From contig OW051469.1 of the NCBI GenBank assembly GCA_932521025.1, positions 2,678,398 to 2,742,397 of the forward strand: a DNA stretch of 64,000 bases, written 5' to 3'. This document shows, piece after piece, positions 30,848 to 40,453 of the stretch. The number at the start of each line of letters is the position of its first letter. The stretch's first letter is position 1. Both the position numbers and the translations under genes were made by a program. Source of the DNA: Oscheius onirici. Lineage: Eukaryota; Nematoda; Chromadorea; Rhabditida; Rhabditidae. The notes beneath the pieces are model-generated. The model did no database searches. It was not told the origin of the DNA and saw only the letters and a list, made by a program, of their open reading frames with translations.

Positions 30848-31310
30848 GCCGAAGAAGGGAAGCTGATTCCGAACTGAAGCAAGTTATCAGTTGTTCCGAT
30901 GGCAAAAAAGACGGCATTAGCCGTTGCGCAGCAGACTCATCAGCATAAAACGCGCGCGATCGGGAAGAAGTTCTTTTGTCTCTCTGCTGAGATAGTGATT
31001 AGATTGAGGAGGCTGTGGCTAAAAGGAGGAAGGGGGAGATTGTTTGTTGTAATGACATAACTACCAGTCTGGAAGCTAGAAGATAGGATCTAAGGGCGAG
31101 GGGGGAAACCTGACAGGGGAGAAAAAGTACAGAGTGACAGAGAGTGTTGTGGATAGATTTCCTGTCAAGACGCGTCACAACTAATCCCGTTTCTACAAGG
31201 TGTAGTTAATTGTGTCTGGAAGTAAAGTCTGGGACTGTTGGCTCGTCTACTCTCTCGTGTTACAACAACTGGCGATCTGAGAAGCAGAACTACCACGGAA
31301 GGATGACCCC
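30848..31310. other. Intergenic between divergent genes
   Basis: This 0.46-kb stretch separates the minus gene starting at 30847 from the plus gene starting at 31311. It holds a purine-rich run (30990-31090) and no exon I can support. It may serve as a shared promoter. Confidence 0.35.
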
Positions 31311-31793
31311 ATGGAAGACGACTTCACAAGTTCAAGAAGACGTAGCGACGATGTGGATGGAGAAGCTGAAGAAGCAGGGGAAGATATGGAAGTGGAGATG
31401 ATCGAAACCGATACTTCGATGGATGCTGAAGAGGTGTCGATGATGGAGACGGTTGATGATGTGGATGTGGTGACTAGTGGAGCGATTGTGAAAGACGAGA
31501 AGAAGCTGTCGAGTCAAGGAGTCTCCCTGTACATGGCTGAGTGGCCGGACAAGGGACGAATTCAGCGCCAAAGGAAGTTCCAGAGGATCGGAAAAGACGA
31601 CGATTCGAAGAGTGTGCCGAAGAAGAAGGACGAGTCGGAGAAGAAGTCGAGGAAAAGGGATGACACGAAGACAGACAGACTGATATTCAGTGTTTTTCAT
31701 CCTTCAACAGTTCTATGCAACTTTCGTATGAACCTTGTTCCTCCCGAGGTTGTAATCTCCAAAAAGCTGGCCATCCATCTTCGCTCCCATTGA
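31311..31793 (+). CDS. Small acidic then Lys-rich hydrophilic protein
   Basis: A single open exon codes for 160 residues. The N-terminal half is acidic (DDVDGEAEEAGEDMEVEMIE), the middle reads GVSLYMAEWPDKGRIQRQRK and the next part is Lys-rich (KKKDESEKKSRKRDD). There is no signal peptide or membrane helix. An ATG four codons' length upstream in another frame makes the start uncertain. I recognise no family; a nuclear or RNA-associated role would only be a guess. Confidence 0.5.
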   Translation: MEDDFTSSRRRSDDVDGEAEEAGEDMEVEMIETDTSMDAEEVSMMETVDDVDVVTSGAIVKDEKKLSSQGVSLYMAEWPDKGRIQRQRKFQRIGKDDDSKSVPKKKDESEKKSRKRDDTKTDRLIFSVFHPSTVLCNFRMNLVPPEVVISKKLAIHLRSH

Positions 31794-32340
31794 ACATCAA
31801 AGTAGGCTTGTTCAACACGCCTGTTCCAGCACTCCTCTGAGATTAATTTGCTCCCATTAGACCCCAATTTCCTGTCTCTATTTCTGTCTCTTTCTCTCTC
31901 AAACAGCTGACTACCTATTATACTTTTGCAGTGAGTTTTTCTCTCACAACCTGGGGAGACTTGTCATCGCGGCCGTCAAGTTGGTGCCAAAACAGAGGCA
32001 GAGCTTTTTTCTTCTCCCAGTCTAGTGAAAGTTCTAGATTATACACTCTCTTTTTTTCGGAAATCAAAGACCCAAAACAATTAATCTGGCAGACAATTGG
32101 ATTCACGTGCCACCCTTGTTGCCCCCCTCCGACGACCCGAAGAGTTGAGAGATTTTACACGCCTGTTGACCCGTTTGTGTGTGCCCACACAAATCACTCG
32201 GGGTCCGTTTTATTGCTTTTTGTTCACTTGAAACTCGTCCTTTTCTTGGCCTCTATCCAGTAGTCTCCAAGGTAGCTCTGTTTGTTTTCCCCAGCTTGTT
32301 GCAGAGTCCGATACTCTAGAAAGAGTTGCGAAAGATGGTT
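31794..32340. other. Intergenic, no gene seen
   Basis: Mostly T/C-rich sequence. An open frame at 31931-32263 lacks any recognisable feature and I leave it uncalled. Confidence 0.3.
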
Positions 32341-32350
32341 AGGCCCGTGG

Positions 32351-33104
32351 AGTTTGATGACGAGTAAGGTGTCATTCGATAGCCCATAGCATGGGGATCA
32401 AGGGGTTCATTTAAAAATTTGCTTTCGACATTCCTTGACCGAGTTACGGCGGATTTAAATTTTTTTGGGACAGCTTCGGAGTATCACTTCCCTGGAAAAA
32501 GTAAATAAACATGGCAACGAAGCAGTGGTGAGCACAGGAGACTGACGAAAATGTGGTAAGGGTTCGGTTCTTTTTCCATATTTTTTTTCCTTTGTCACCG
32601 GTGTCACCTTTTTAAATATTACCTTTCTTGTTCAAACAACAATCATTTAATTTTTCAATATTTCGTCCATTGACCCTCTACTCAAATATCTCATTAACTT
32701 TTGAAAATCATACTTTCATCCTTATGAATCGTGCTTATGTATCAGCGATTCTCCAAACTCAACTTCTTGTCGTTTTTAAAATTTGCATGGCATTCGTCTG
32801 TATATCAAATTCTTCATTCAACCCCTATGCTTTTCAAACAACACCTTCTCACGTTTACGAATGATCGATGTAACAAGAAGGGTAATATTTAAAAAGGTGA
32901 CACCGGCAACAAAATGAAAAGGAAAAAAAAGAAATATGGAAAAAGAACCGAACCCCTGCCGCTTTCCAGCGAAGTGATACTCCGAAGCTGTCCCAAAAAG
33001 AAATTTAAATTCGCCGTCGCTCGGTCAAGGAATGTCGAAAGCAAATTTTGAAATGTACCCCGTGATCCCCATGCTATGGGCAGAACCTTACTCGTCATCA
33101 AACT
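32351..33104. mobile_element. Large foldback element (about 750 bp)
   Basis: Arms of about 270 bp face each other: AGTTTGATGACGAGTAAGGT, GCCCATAGCATGGGGATCA, TTTGCTTTCGACATTCCTTG and GGTGTCACCTTTTTAAATAT all recur as complements from 32880 to 33104. The unique centre (32625-32875) is T/C-rich. No transposase is present. Confidence 0.8.
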
Positions 33105-33129
33105 TCACTTCGATCTGAAGTTTCCACAA

Positions 33130-33835
33130 ACTTCTCAGACTAATAGTAGTGTGAGTAGGTATGGTATGTCGCAAGACGCTCCGGCCATACACGAAAAGCA
33201 CTCGGAAAATTTGCTCAATTTCTGAAATACCCAAGAAACGGTATTCATTTGCAACGGAGCAAAGGACAGGTAACTAGCCTTGTGCTAGGAATCCTAGGGA
33301 GCCTCAGATTAAGACCACCGATGGTGGACGCCTTGCGTGCTGGTGATCAAACGGCTAGTGTCAGGGCACAAACCAACCCAGACCAAAGCTGAATGAGAAC
33401 CTACAGTACAAAAGGAGCGCCGTGTATCTGGCTCTGGTGTGCCTCATCCTCCGACCTAAAGGAGTGGGAGCACCCTCAGGCTTGTCCAATCGTTCTTATC
33501 AAATTAACCTTCGATATACGTCGCTATTGCGTCGTACAAGGTTAATCGATTTTTGAAGCTCAAGTCGGTCGTTAGCTTGCTAACGCCTTCTCACGGATCG
33601 ACCCGGCGTTGCACCATTGCCGGGTGCGGCCTTCCCCGCAGGGGGAAATAAGAACAGCAACAAAAACAGAAGAAACAGGTGCAAAAACGTCCACACTTTC
33701 GCTTCTGAAGCCGACATCGGTTCTGTGGAGCTAAAGGAGACTGAAATGGACGTGAAAATAATGAAAACCGTTGGCAAATTCGTGCAGTTCAGGCAAAAAT
33801 TCGTCTAGAAATCAACAACAGTTGTAGGTGCACGC
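33130..33835 (+). other. Structured GC-richer block, possible retroelement 5' end
   Basis: This block differs in composition from its neighbours and has several short stems, for example GCCGGGTGCGGCCTTCCCCGC. An open frame from 33617 reads GGNKNSNKNRRNRCKNVHTFAS, a pattern reminding me of the residues before the endonuclease domain in some non-LTR retrotransposons. It is neither rRNA nor tRNA that I can recognise. Confidence 0.3.
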
Positions 33836-34131
33836 CTTCCGCTTTCCATTCAGCTCTCCAGGTTTGAACTGTTCTCTTTTTTTATACATCTGACGGAATA
33901 TTGCTACTTAAAAACTTGGTCAAACTATGAGAACTGTCATGTGAGACTACACTAGAAAATTCTAGGGAACTTTTTAGATCGTACCGATGTCAGAGTACAT
34001 TCTTTTCTCTAGATTTGTTCATTTGATGTTGTAGACGAAGTGATCTCAAACTAGGTGGTCCGGAAAGACTTGGTCAAACCATGTATACAAGAATCGACAT
34101 GTTAGCTTCGATAACCCGCCCATCTTATCCC

Positions 34132-34450
34132 AACCATTCCAGTCTGTCCCTCTAATATTTTCCTAGTTCCATCTGGTCAACCTGTCCCTTCTATCCCCCT
34201 GAACTATCCCTCTACTTCATCTAATCCTATCAGATCAAATACAGATCGACCGGTCCCGTCTGGTCCCCTAGCGGTTACCCTGATTCTATTTCCTACTCAA
34301 AATAATTCAGCAAAAATAATTGCCGAGGAGAGGAGTCGAACCCGGGTCGTCGGCGGTGAAGACGGCGACTCTTAAGACGCAAAGTCCCGTAACTTTTAGA
34401 GGGGGCAGCGATAGGGTACTTTCCATGATCCAAATCGGCTCAAATTTGCA
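34132..34450 (-). repeat. Dispersed repeat S1, copy 2
   Basis: Inverted relative to copy 1: GAGGAGAGGAGTCGAACCCG and GACGGCGACTCTTAAGACGC lie at 34322-34380, with the GATCAAATACAGATCGACCG side at 34230. Downstream it is joined to a GGGGGCAGCGATAGGGTAC block shared with copy 3. Confidence 0.65.
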
Positions 34451-34672
34451 GGAGGCACTATTTGGGACCCAAATCGTGCTTTCCAGACCCTAACTCAAAA
34501 ACCAAAAAAAAATTTTGGAAATTTTTTCTTTGAAATGTTGGATGTCTCAAAATGGCCTTAAACAATGGAACAAATATGTAGGAACATTTTTTAGTTAGGG
34601 GTCATGGGGCAAAAAATGCTTCAGAAAAAAGTTATGGATCTTGGAAGTGGCCAAAAAACGAATTTTTGCGAT

Positions 34673-34795
34673 AATTTACCCTTTCCGTTATTGGGCGAAA
34701 AAAATATTTTGCTGGTAAATAGGTCTTCTTACCCCTCATTTACCCTAATAATTCGTTTTCACCCAGTAACGGAAAGGATACTCTATCTGGAAAAA
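34673..34795. repeat. Inverted repeat around TTTCCGTTA
   Basis: TACCCTTTCCGTTATTGGGC and its near complement CCCAGTAACGGAAAGGATA enclose about 80 bp. Flanking 34450-35110 is A/T-rich without genes. Confidence 0.6.
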
Positions 34796-35181
34796 TGAGT
34801 TTTTTGAACTGCACTTTTCAAATTGCCGCGCTTTTTTGAGGGCGGGAATTTGAATTTCAAAAAATAAAAACATCCACATTTTCTTATTTTTTTATATTTT
34901 TTTCGACTTCTAACCATGCTTAATCGATTCAGCGTTAAAAAATACAGTAGAAAAGTGTATTCAGGTGTAAAAATAGTGAAAAAATAAGGTAAAAATAAAA
35001 AGTTGCGAAAATACGAAAATCCAAAAAATAATTTTGGCCCAAAAACACACTGGGTAGGCTAATTCACTCATAAATAGCGTGTTTACTACTTATCTAACCT
35101 AGTCGACAAGAAAAAACCCCTATCGCCGGACCCCCCGTTTTTAGCTAAAACCAGCCGCCTTCGGCGACTTCGTCGCCTTTA

Positions 35182-35280
35182 TAGTCTGTTCAAGAAAAGA
35201 GAACATTCTGTGAATCAAAGCGGATTTGTTTCCAGCTGAGTAGCAACGTTTTCATGCTGTTCAATTTTTTCCTTGAACGG
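35182..35280 (+). mobile_element. MITE family M2, truncated copy
   Basis: Begins TATAGTCTGTTCAAGAAAAG, like the complete M2 element at 45635-45819, and keeps a diverged middle (GAGTAGCAACG, CATGCTGTTCAA). The right end is missing. Confidence 0.5.
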
Positions 35281-35339
35281 ATTACTCTCAACGCTCCAGT
35301 AACTGACGTTTCTCGTGTGAACCGCAGCGATCCCTTCTG

Positions 35340-35900
35340 CTCCTTTCCCTAGTCAACCGATCCCTTTTGATCACTTCTGCTCCCTTCCCCAGTCAACTGA
35401 TCCCTTTTGATCCTGTCACGTCCTTCCTTCCCAAATCAAACGGACCCTTTTTCATTCTTTTCCAGGGTTCTCATCCCCTCCTAAAGAACCGATACAAATT
35501 TTCCTATTTTCCGGCTATTCGATCTTTCTCTGAAATTACAGATCAACCGGTCCCTCCCAATCCCCTAGCGGTTACCCTGACTCTGTTTCCTGCTCAAAAT
35601 AATTTTGCAAAAATATTTGCCGAGGAGAGGAGTCGAACCCGGGTCGTCTGAGTGAAGACGGCGACTCTTAAGACGCAAAGTCCCGTAACTTTTAGAGGGG
35701 GCGGCGATAGGGTACTTCCCATGATCCAAATCGGCTCAAATAGAAACGGAGAAACAAACAAACAGTCCACCACAGACACCATTGCGATTTAGATAGTTTA
35801 GATATTACAGACATTGCATCTTAACAATACACCAAAATTTGGAGACCATGGACAAACAAACAAACACACAGAGTTCATGACAGACATCATTGCGCTTTTG
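35340..35900 (-). repeat. Dispersed repeat S1, copy 3
   Basis: Shares the CCTAAAGAACCGATAC, GATCAACCGGTCCC, GGTTACCCTGACTC and GAGGAGTCGAACCCGGGTCG blocks with the other copies. The ending (AACAATACACCAAAATTTGG, then ACAAACAAACA) is repeated with a short interruption at 35745-35810. Confidence 0.65.
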
Positions 35901-36217
35901 ATAGTTTAGATTTGAGAGTGCACAGTATTCATTGTGTTATATTCTTCCAAGTAGTCTCTCTTCTGAATTATCATTTCTGTTTCAATTCGCACAGCTCGTG
36001 GCTTTGATGAAGAGTCTTTCTCTAGTTTCTCTAAAAGAGCCAGACGATTTCTCACGTGGCCATTTCAAAAGAGTCTCCCCTTCTGATCTTCCAGGGAGCA
36101 ATATTTTCTTCCTGTCAAAACAGCCCCGACGCGTCGATTACTCCAATACAATTGTTTCGCCTCTTGCCTCATCCGTCTCCACCCTCTCTTGAAAATATTT
36201 TTCAGTGACAAAAGAAG

Positions 36218-36388
36218 ATGCTCAGTCCTGCTCTATTGAAGAATTGGGCAGACAGTAGAAAGTTTGAGAGTTTTCAGCTCAATAAGCTCAAAATTTTAGG
36301 GTCAGTCCTCTACCAACTAAAAGAAGCTCAAATGGCTCGATCAGTGAAGAGGAGAAGATGGCAGCGGCTGGGAATAGACGTAGGTTTT
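36218..36388 (+). CDS. Possible small basic protein, uncertain
   Basis: After TTTTTCAG an open frame reads MLSPALLKNWADSRKFESFQ and later SVKRRRWQRLGID, ending 56-57 codons on at TGA; a GTAGGT donor follows GID, so a further exon such as QFGEEQVPDRS (36479-36533, with GTGAGT after it) might be joined. The composition looks coding, but there is no family match and the opposite strand is also open here. Confidence 0.28.
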
Positions 36389-36738
36389 TGAGGATCCTTT
36401 TGGCAAAAAGAATGTAGGTCCTTCCCTGCTCTTGGCCGATCTGATGGAGTATGTTCCAAGCAAGGAGAGAAGAGGATCCAGCAGTTCGGAGAAGAACAAG
36501 TTCCTGATCGCTCCGCAGCTGGAGAGGAGAGCTTCGGTGAGTGTTCTCCGCACAATCTGTCGGATAAAATAAAAAAGTAAGATACACTGCAGCTGATTAC
36601 TATAAAATTTTGACTAATTGTGAAAGATCTCGTAAACTGCGACTGAATATTAATTTCTAGCAAAATTTGGCGGGTTCTCTGCGTTGACGAGTTTCTAGAT
36701 GCCATAAAATTCAAAACGAGTGGATAACAAATACTTTT

Positions 36739-36986
36739 GGGTCTGTATCGGTTTAGAACTGGTCGAATTGGAACTGTATTGATTTCGCACAAGTTTGAAT
36801 TTGAACCGAAAAGAACTCGAATTTTTACTATCGCACTGTTCGGTTTCGAACTATTTCTCTGCACTCGAGTAAAATATCGATCAGATCCAATTTGACCAGG
36901 TCGAATTTGATCGCTCAAAATCAATAAAATAGACAGTTCTGATTCGAACAGGTTTAATTCGACCAGTTCTAAACCGATACAGACCC
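36739..36986. mobile_element. hAT-type MITE with 8-bp target duplication
   Basis: Ends GGGTCTGTATCGGTTTAGAA and the complement form about 30-bp TIRs. Perfect 8-bp duplications ATACTTTT flank the element at 36731-36738 and 36987-36994, the size typical of hAT transposons. There is no transposase. Confidence 0.88.
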
Positions 36987-36994
36987 ATACTTTT

Positions 36995-38260
36995 GCTGTT
37001 AGCAGTTTGTTTTCTCTTAGGTAACAAAAAAAATCGGACTTCTCCTGAAGTGTCAGGGAAATGGAACTGTTGAGGAGTATGCAAGAAGTTTTGAGTTGTG
37101 ATAGAAATCAGTTTGAGGAAGCATTTGCAATAGTTTCGTCTTCAGTAAACAGGGAAGGCTTTGTGAAATTTGTTTTTTATAGGCCACAGCGAATTACAGT
37201 GACAAGGAAGAGATGACATAGCAGGAATACAAATTGTTTGACATTTACTGACCAGAAAAACAGTTAGCATGAAATGACTGTCCCTTTTCAATAGGGCTGC
37301 TTGAACTTCCTTCACCCTGTAAAAATCTTGTACTAACTAAAGGGCCCCTCAACATTATCCAGACCCTCGGTAGGATATCACATCCGTGAAGAAAACACAC
37401 AGGAAAACTCCTAAATCACAGTCATTAGCAACACCTCTCTGTTCCTCTACCACCAAGACCTCTGACACTCTCGTCCTACCACGTGTTCTCTTCTCCCTGA
37501 TAAATAGTCCCCATCTCAACTTTTCGAGGTGTAAACTCACGAGGAAACCATCGTTAAGAGAGCCTAATAATGACCTCGATGTCTCCGAGACAAGCTACGT
37601 GTCTGAGGAAGTGCCGCCTCTTTTTTGCAGAGCTCGTCATGCAGTTGCAAAAGAGCTGTCACTTTTGCTTCCGGAGCTCCGACTTTTGACCATCAGTTAC
37701 TCTGGTCTTTTGGGCTCTCAGTAGTCAGTTACTGACTCCTAAAGGGATATTTTCTCACCTTGTTCTCAATGTTTTGACATGGAGAGTTTCTGGTAGCAGC
37801 TGTCCCTCTCTCTCTCGTGTTATCTATCGTACTTTCATCAACTCTGGTGCTTGGCCTTCAGACTCAGGGCTGTCAGACTCTCTTTGTATTTTAGTCTCAT
37901 AGTCCCTCAGACTCCTCTGGCTTTCTAGCTTTTTGGTCGGTTTTTCTCTGCAAAATTTGTCAGACACAGTTTGTACTCTACCTCTCAAATTAACGGCTCC
38001 CATGATGCTCTGGCGGGCTGTTTCCATTTTTTATGTGTTCTTCACCTTTCTCTCACTCTGGGATTAATCACTCCTGGAAGACAGCTGCTCATCCGGTTCT
38101 CATCCCAACCAACATCTCTTTTCTTGAGCGAGAGAACACCGTGCTATTCTTGAAACGCTGTTCTTACTTAATTTTTCTTCCGCCCTGTCTTTCTGTCTGA
38201 CTATTTCTTAGGTTCTCTGTCTCTCTATTTCTCAGACTCTCCGTTTTTCAGACTTTCTCA
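36995..38260. other. Intergenic, no gene supported
   Basis: A few short open frames exist (for example 37386-37724) but show no signal, domain or splice pattern that I trust. The region after 37790 is rich in TCTCT. Confidence 0.3.
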
Positions 38261-38261
38261 G

Positions 38262-38395
38262 AAAGCTAATGTGTGGAGATTTTAGGATAAGAGCTACAGT
38301 AACCTTGTCAAACTCCAAAGATACAGTAATCCTGGATCTTATTCTAAAAATGGTTCGTCCGATCCCGTCATTTTCGTTTTTAGGATAATCGGATC
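38262..38395 (+). repeat. Direct repeat of MPPED exon-1 end and intron 1
   Basis: AAGCTAATGTGTGGAGATTT and the following GGATAAGAG, CTACAGTAACC and AACTCCAAAGATACAG recur at 38738-38850, where they span the exon-1 donor of the MPPED gene. A third, weaker copy is near 38870-38935. Confidence 0.7.
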
Positions 38396-38599
38396 TCGAT
38401 TCAGTCTCTGTAAATCAGTAACTCGGTCTCTCTGTCTTTTTGTCCCTCTGTCTCAACTCTTTTACTACTTTCCAACATCAGATTTTTGACCCTTCTGCCC
38501 TGTGTAATATGCGTAGCTTGAGCTCGTCAAATTGGCACCCGATGCATCTTCCTTGCCTTCTCTCCCTGCTCTTTGATCCTACGACTTGCAGACCGAATC

Positions 38600-40401
38600 A
38601 TGTTCTCGAAAACGTCGAATCTGATGGGTACGGCTAGCATTTTTCGAGAACAGTCGGCGGCGAAAGAAGCCGAAAGGCAGCGAATGATGAGGAGAATGTC
38701 ACAGCAGAGGAGAGAATCAATCGTGCCGGGACCTAAAGCTAATGTATGGAGATTTTAGGATAAGAGATACAGTATCCTTGTCAACCTCCAAAGATACAGA
38801 AATTTTGGAGCTTAAATTAAAAATGGTCGGGTTGTTCGTTTTTAGGATAAATGCGACTCGACCAGGTAAAATTTTAAGATAAGTGACAGAGTTACAGTAA
38901 CCTCGCAATCCAAAAAGATACAGTAATCCTAAAATTGTGTACATGCTTAAAAAATAAAGGATAAGAAAGCTGTGAAATCAGTAAACTGCCTCAAAACCTA
39001 GAACATTTAAAATTACCGTAACCCTCATTCAGGCCCCCTCCCTTCAGCTGGAGTATCTGGTAAGTCCCAGAAAGTGTCCCTAGCAGGAGTATGCGAAACT
39101 ACCGTAACTCGAAAGTTGCGCACCAACTCTTACTGCGTATCGTTGCCAAGAGTTGGTGCGCATCATTTGGGACGTTTCGAGTTTGCACTTGCCTTACTGG
39201 TGTCTGGCATGTAGTCCGAGACTTTTGACGTGTTTTAGGTCTGAAAAGTTTTGAATTCTGACTATTTTTAGGTTCTGAGCCCTCGTTTTTCAGGTCGTAA
39301 CCCACCAGTACACCCAGGACCCCACAGTAGCTTGGGAGATGCTGAAAGAGAAGCGGCCAGTGAAGCCGGTCAGACAGGTAAAAATGAGATTTTTTTGTGC
39401 TGAAATGGTGTTTTTCAGATGAAATTGGACACGCCAGTCAAGCCAGACCATGTCAGATTTGTCTGTATTGGCTGTACCCATGGGACTCGACTGGATCCGG
39501 CAGCGATTCCTCCAGGGGATGTCCTTCTAGTGGCGGGTGATTTCACCTCCTGTGGTCTCCCGAAAGAGGTTCAACAATTTAACAAGAATCTGAGTGAGGA
39601 TTCTTTTAAAAATGGGTTAAAAGTTCATTTTTCAGGCCATCTCAAACATGCCTATAAGGTCGTGATTGCCGGGAATCATGAGTGTACATTTGATCAGAAC
39701 TTTTTGAGTTCCTCTAGTGAGTTAATGTTACTGTTATTCTCCTAATCAAATAACTTCAGTAAGAGAGACGGAAGCCAAAGAACTGGCCCTGAAACAAGCT
39801 CTGATCTCCGCCCTCCAATCTTCAAAACTGGCCTCACCGAAACCTTTGATAACCAATGCAATCTACCTCGAAGACTCTGTCATAGAACTGTTCGGAATCA
39901 CAATATATGGTACTCCCTGGCAGCCGCGAGTTGACAACTGGGCATTTAATCTGCCCAGAGGACAGGCTCTTCTAGACAAGTGGAATCAGATTCCTTCTGG
40001 AGTTGATGTCCTTTTGACTCATACTCCTCCTCTAGGTAAGTCAGAGACTGACTGACTGACTGATAACTTTTAGGTCACGGTGACAGAATGGCAACTGGCC
40101 AGAGGATGGGCTGTGTCGAGCTCCTGAACACTGTCTCCAAACGAGTCAAGCCCAAGTACCACGTCTTTTCTCACATCCACGAAGGTTTTTTGTCTAATTT
40201 CCCTTTAAAAATCAATTTTTAGGCTACGGCTGTACCTCCGACGGCTACACCAAGTTTATTAACTGTGCCCAGTGTGATGAGCAGCTCGAGGCCAAAAACG
40301 ATCCCGTCATCTTCGACATCCCTGTACATCCGCACACAAAAGCCTTCTACCTACAGAACGTAAAGAAAATTATGAAGAGGTTTTTGAAGGAGAAGAAATG
40401 A
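38600..40401 (+). CDS. MPPED-type metallophosphoesterase
   Basis: Seven exons (38600-38743, 39294-39377, 39419-39593, 39636-39716, 39760-40035, 40074-40184, 40223-40401) encode 349 residues, if exon 1 (MFSKTSNLMGTASIF...) is joined as proposed. Family blocks are DHVRFVCIGCTHGTRLD, GDVLLVAGDFTSCGLPKEVQ, KVVIAGNHECTFD, FNLPRGQALLDKWN, VDVLLTHTPPLG, GCVELLNTVSKRVKPKYHVF and SHIHEGYG, matching animal MPPED1/2. These are metal-dependent phosphodiesterases with cyclic-nucleotide activity in vitro. The usual Asp of the first D-x-H motif is Cys (GCTHG). The N-terminal ~75 residues are outside the enzyme domain. AATAAA follows the stop. It converges on the gene ending at 40454. Confidence 0.88.
39117..39162. 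repeat. Perfect 15-bp-stem hairpin in MPPED intron 1
   Basis: TGCGCACCAACTCTT and its exact complement flank a 16-base loop. A related foldback with GCGCACCAACTCGTAATACA is at 41513-41602. Confidence 0.8.
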
Positions 40402-40453
40402 TCTCTTTGAGTACAATAAAATACTTTATTCCTGCTTCCAAATACCCACGATT

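Noticed and set aside
33130-33620. Possible rRNA or structured non-coding RNA gene
   Set aside because: I recognise none of the conserved rRNA core sequences, and no tRNA or snRNA signature fits; retroelement remains the better guess.
34320-34390. Genuine tRNA gene on the minus strand
   Set aside because: Box B and an anticodon-like arm are visible but no closed acceptor stem or full box A; the same sequence occurs in four dispersed copies, so a repeat is likelier.
36328-36924. 198-codon minus-strand frame
   Set aside because: It runs through the hAT MITE, and its residues show no family pattern.
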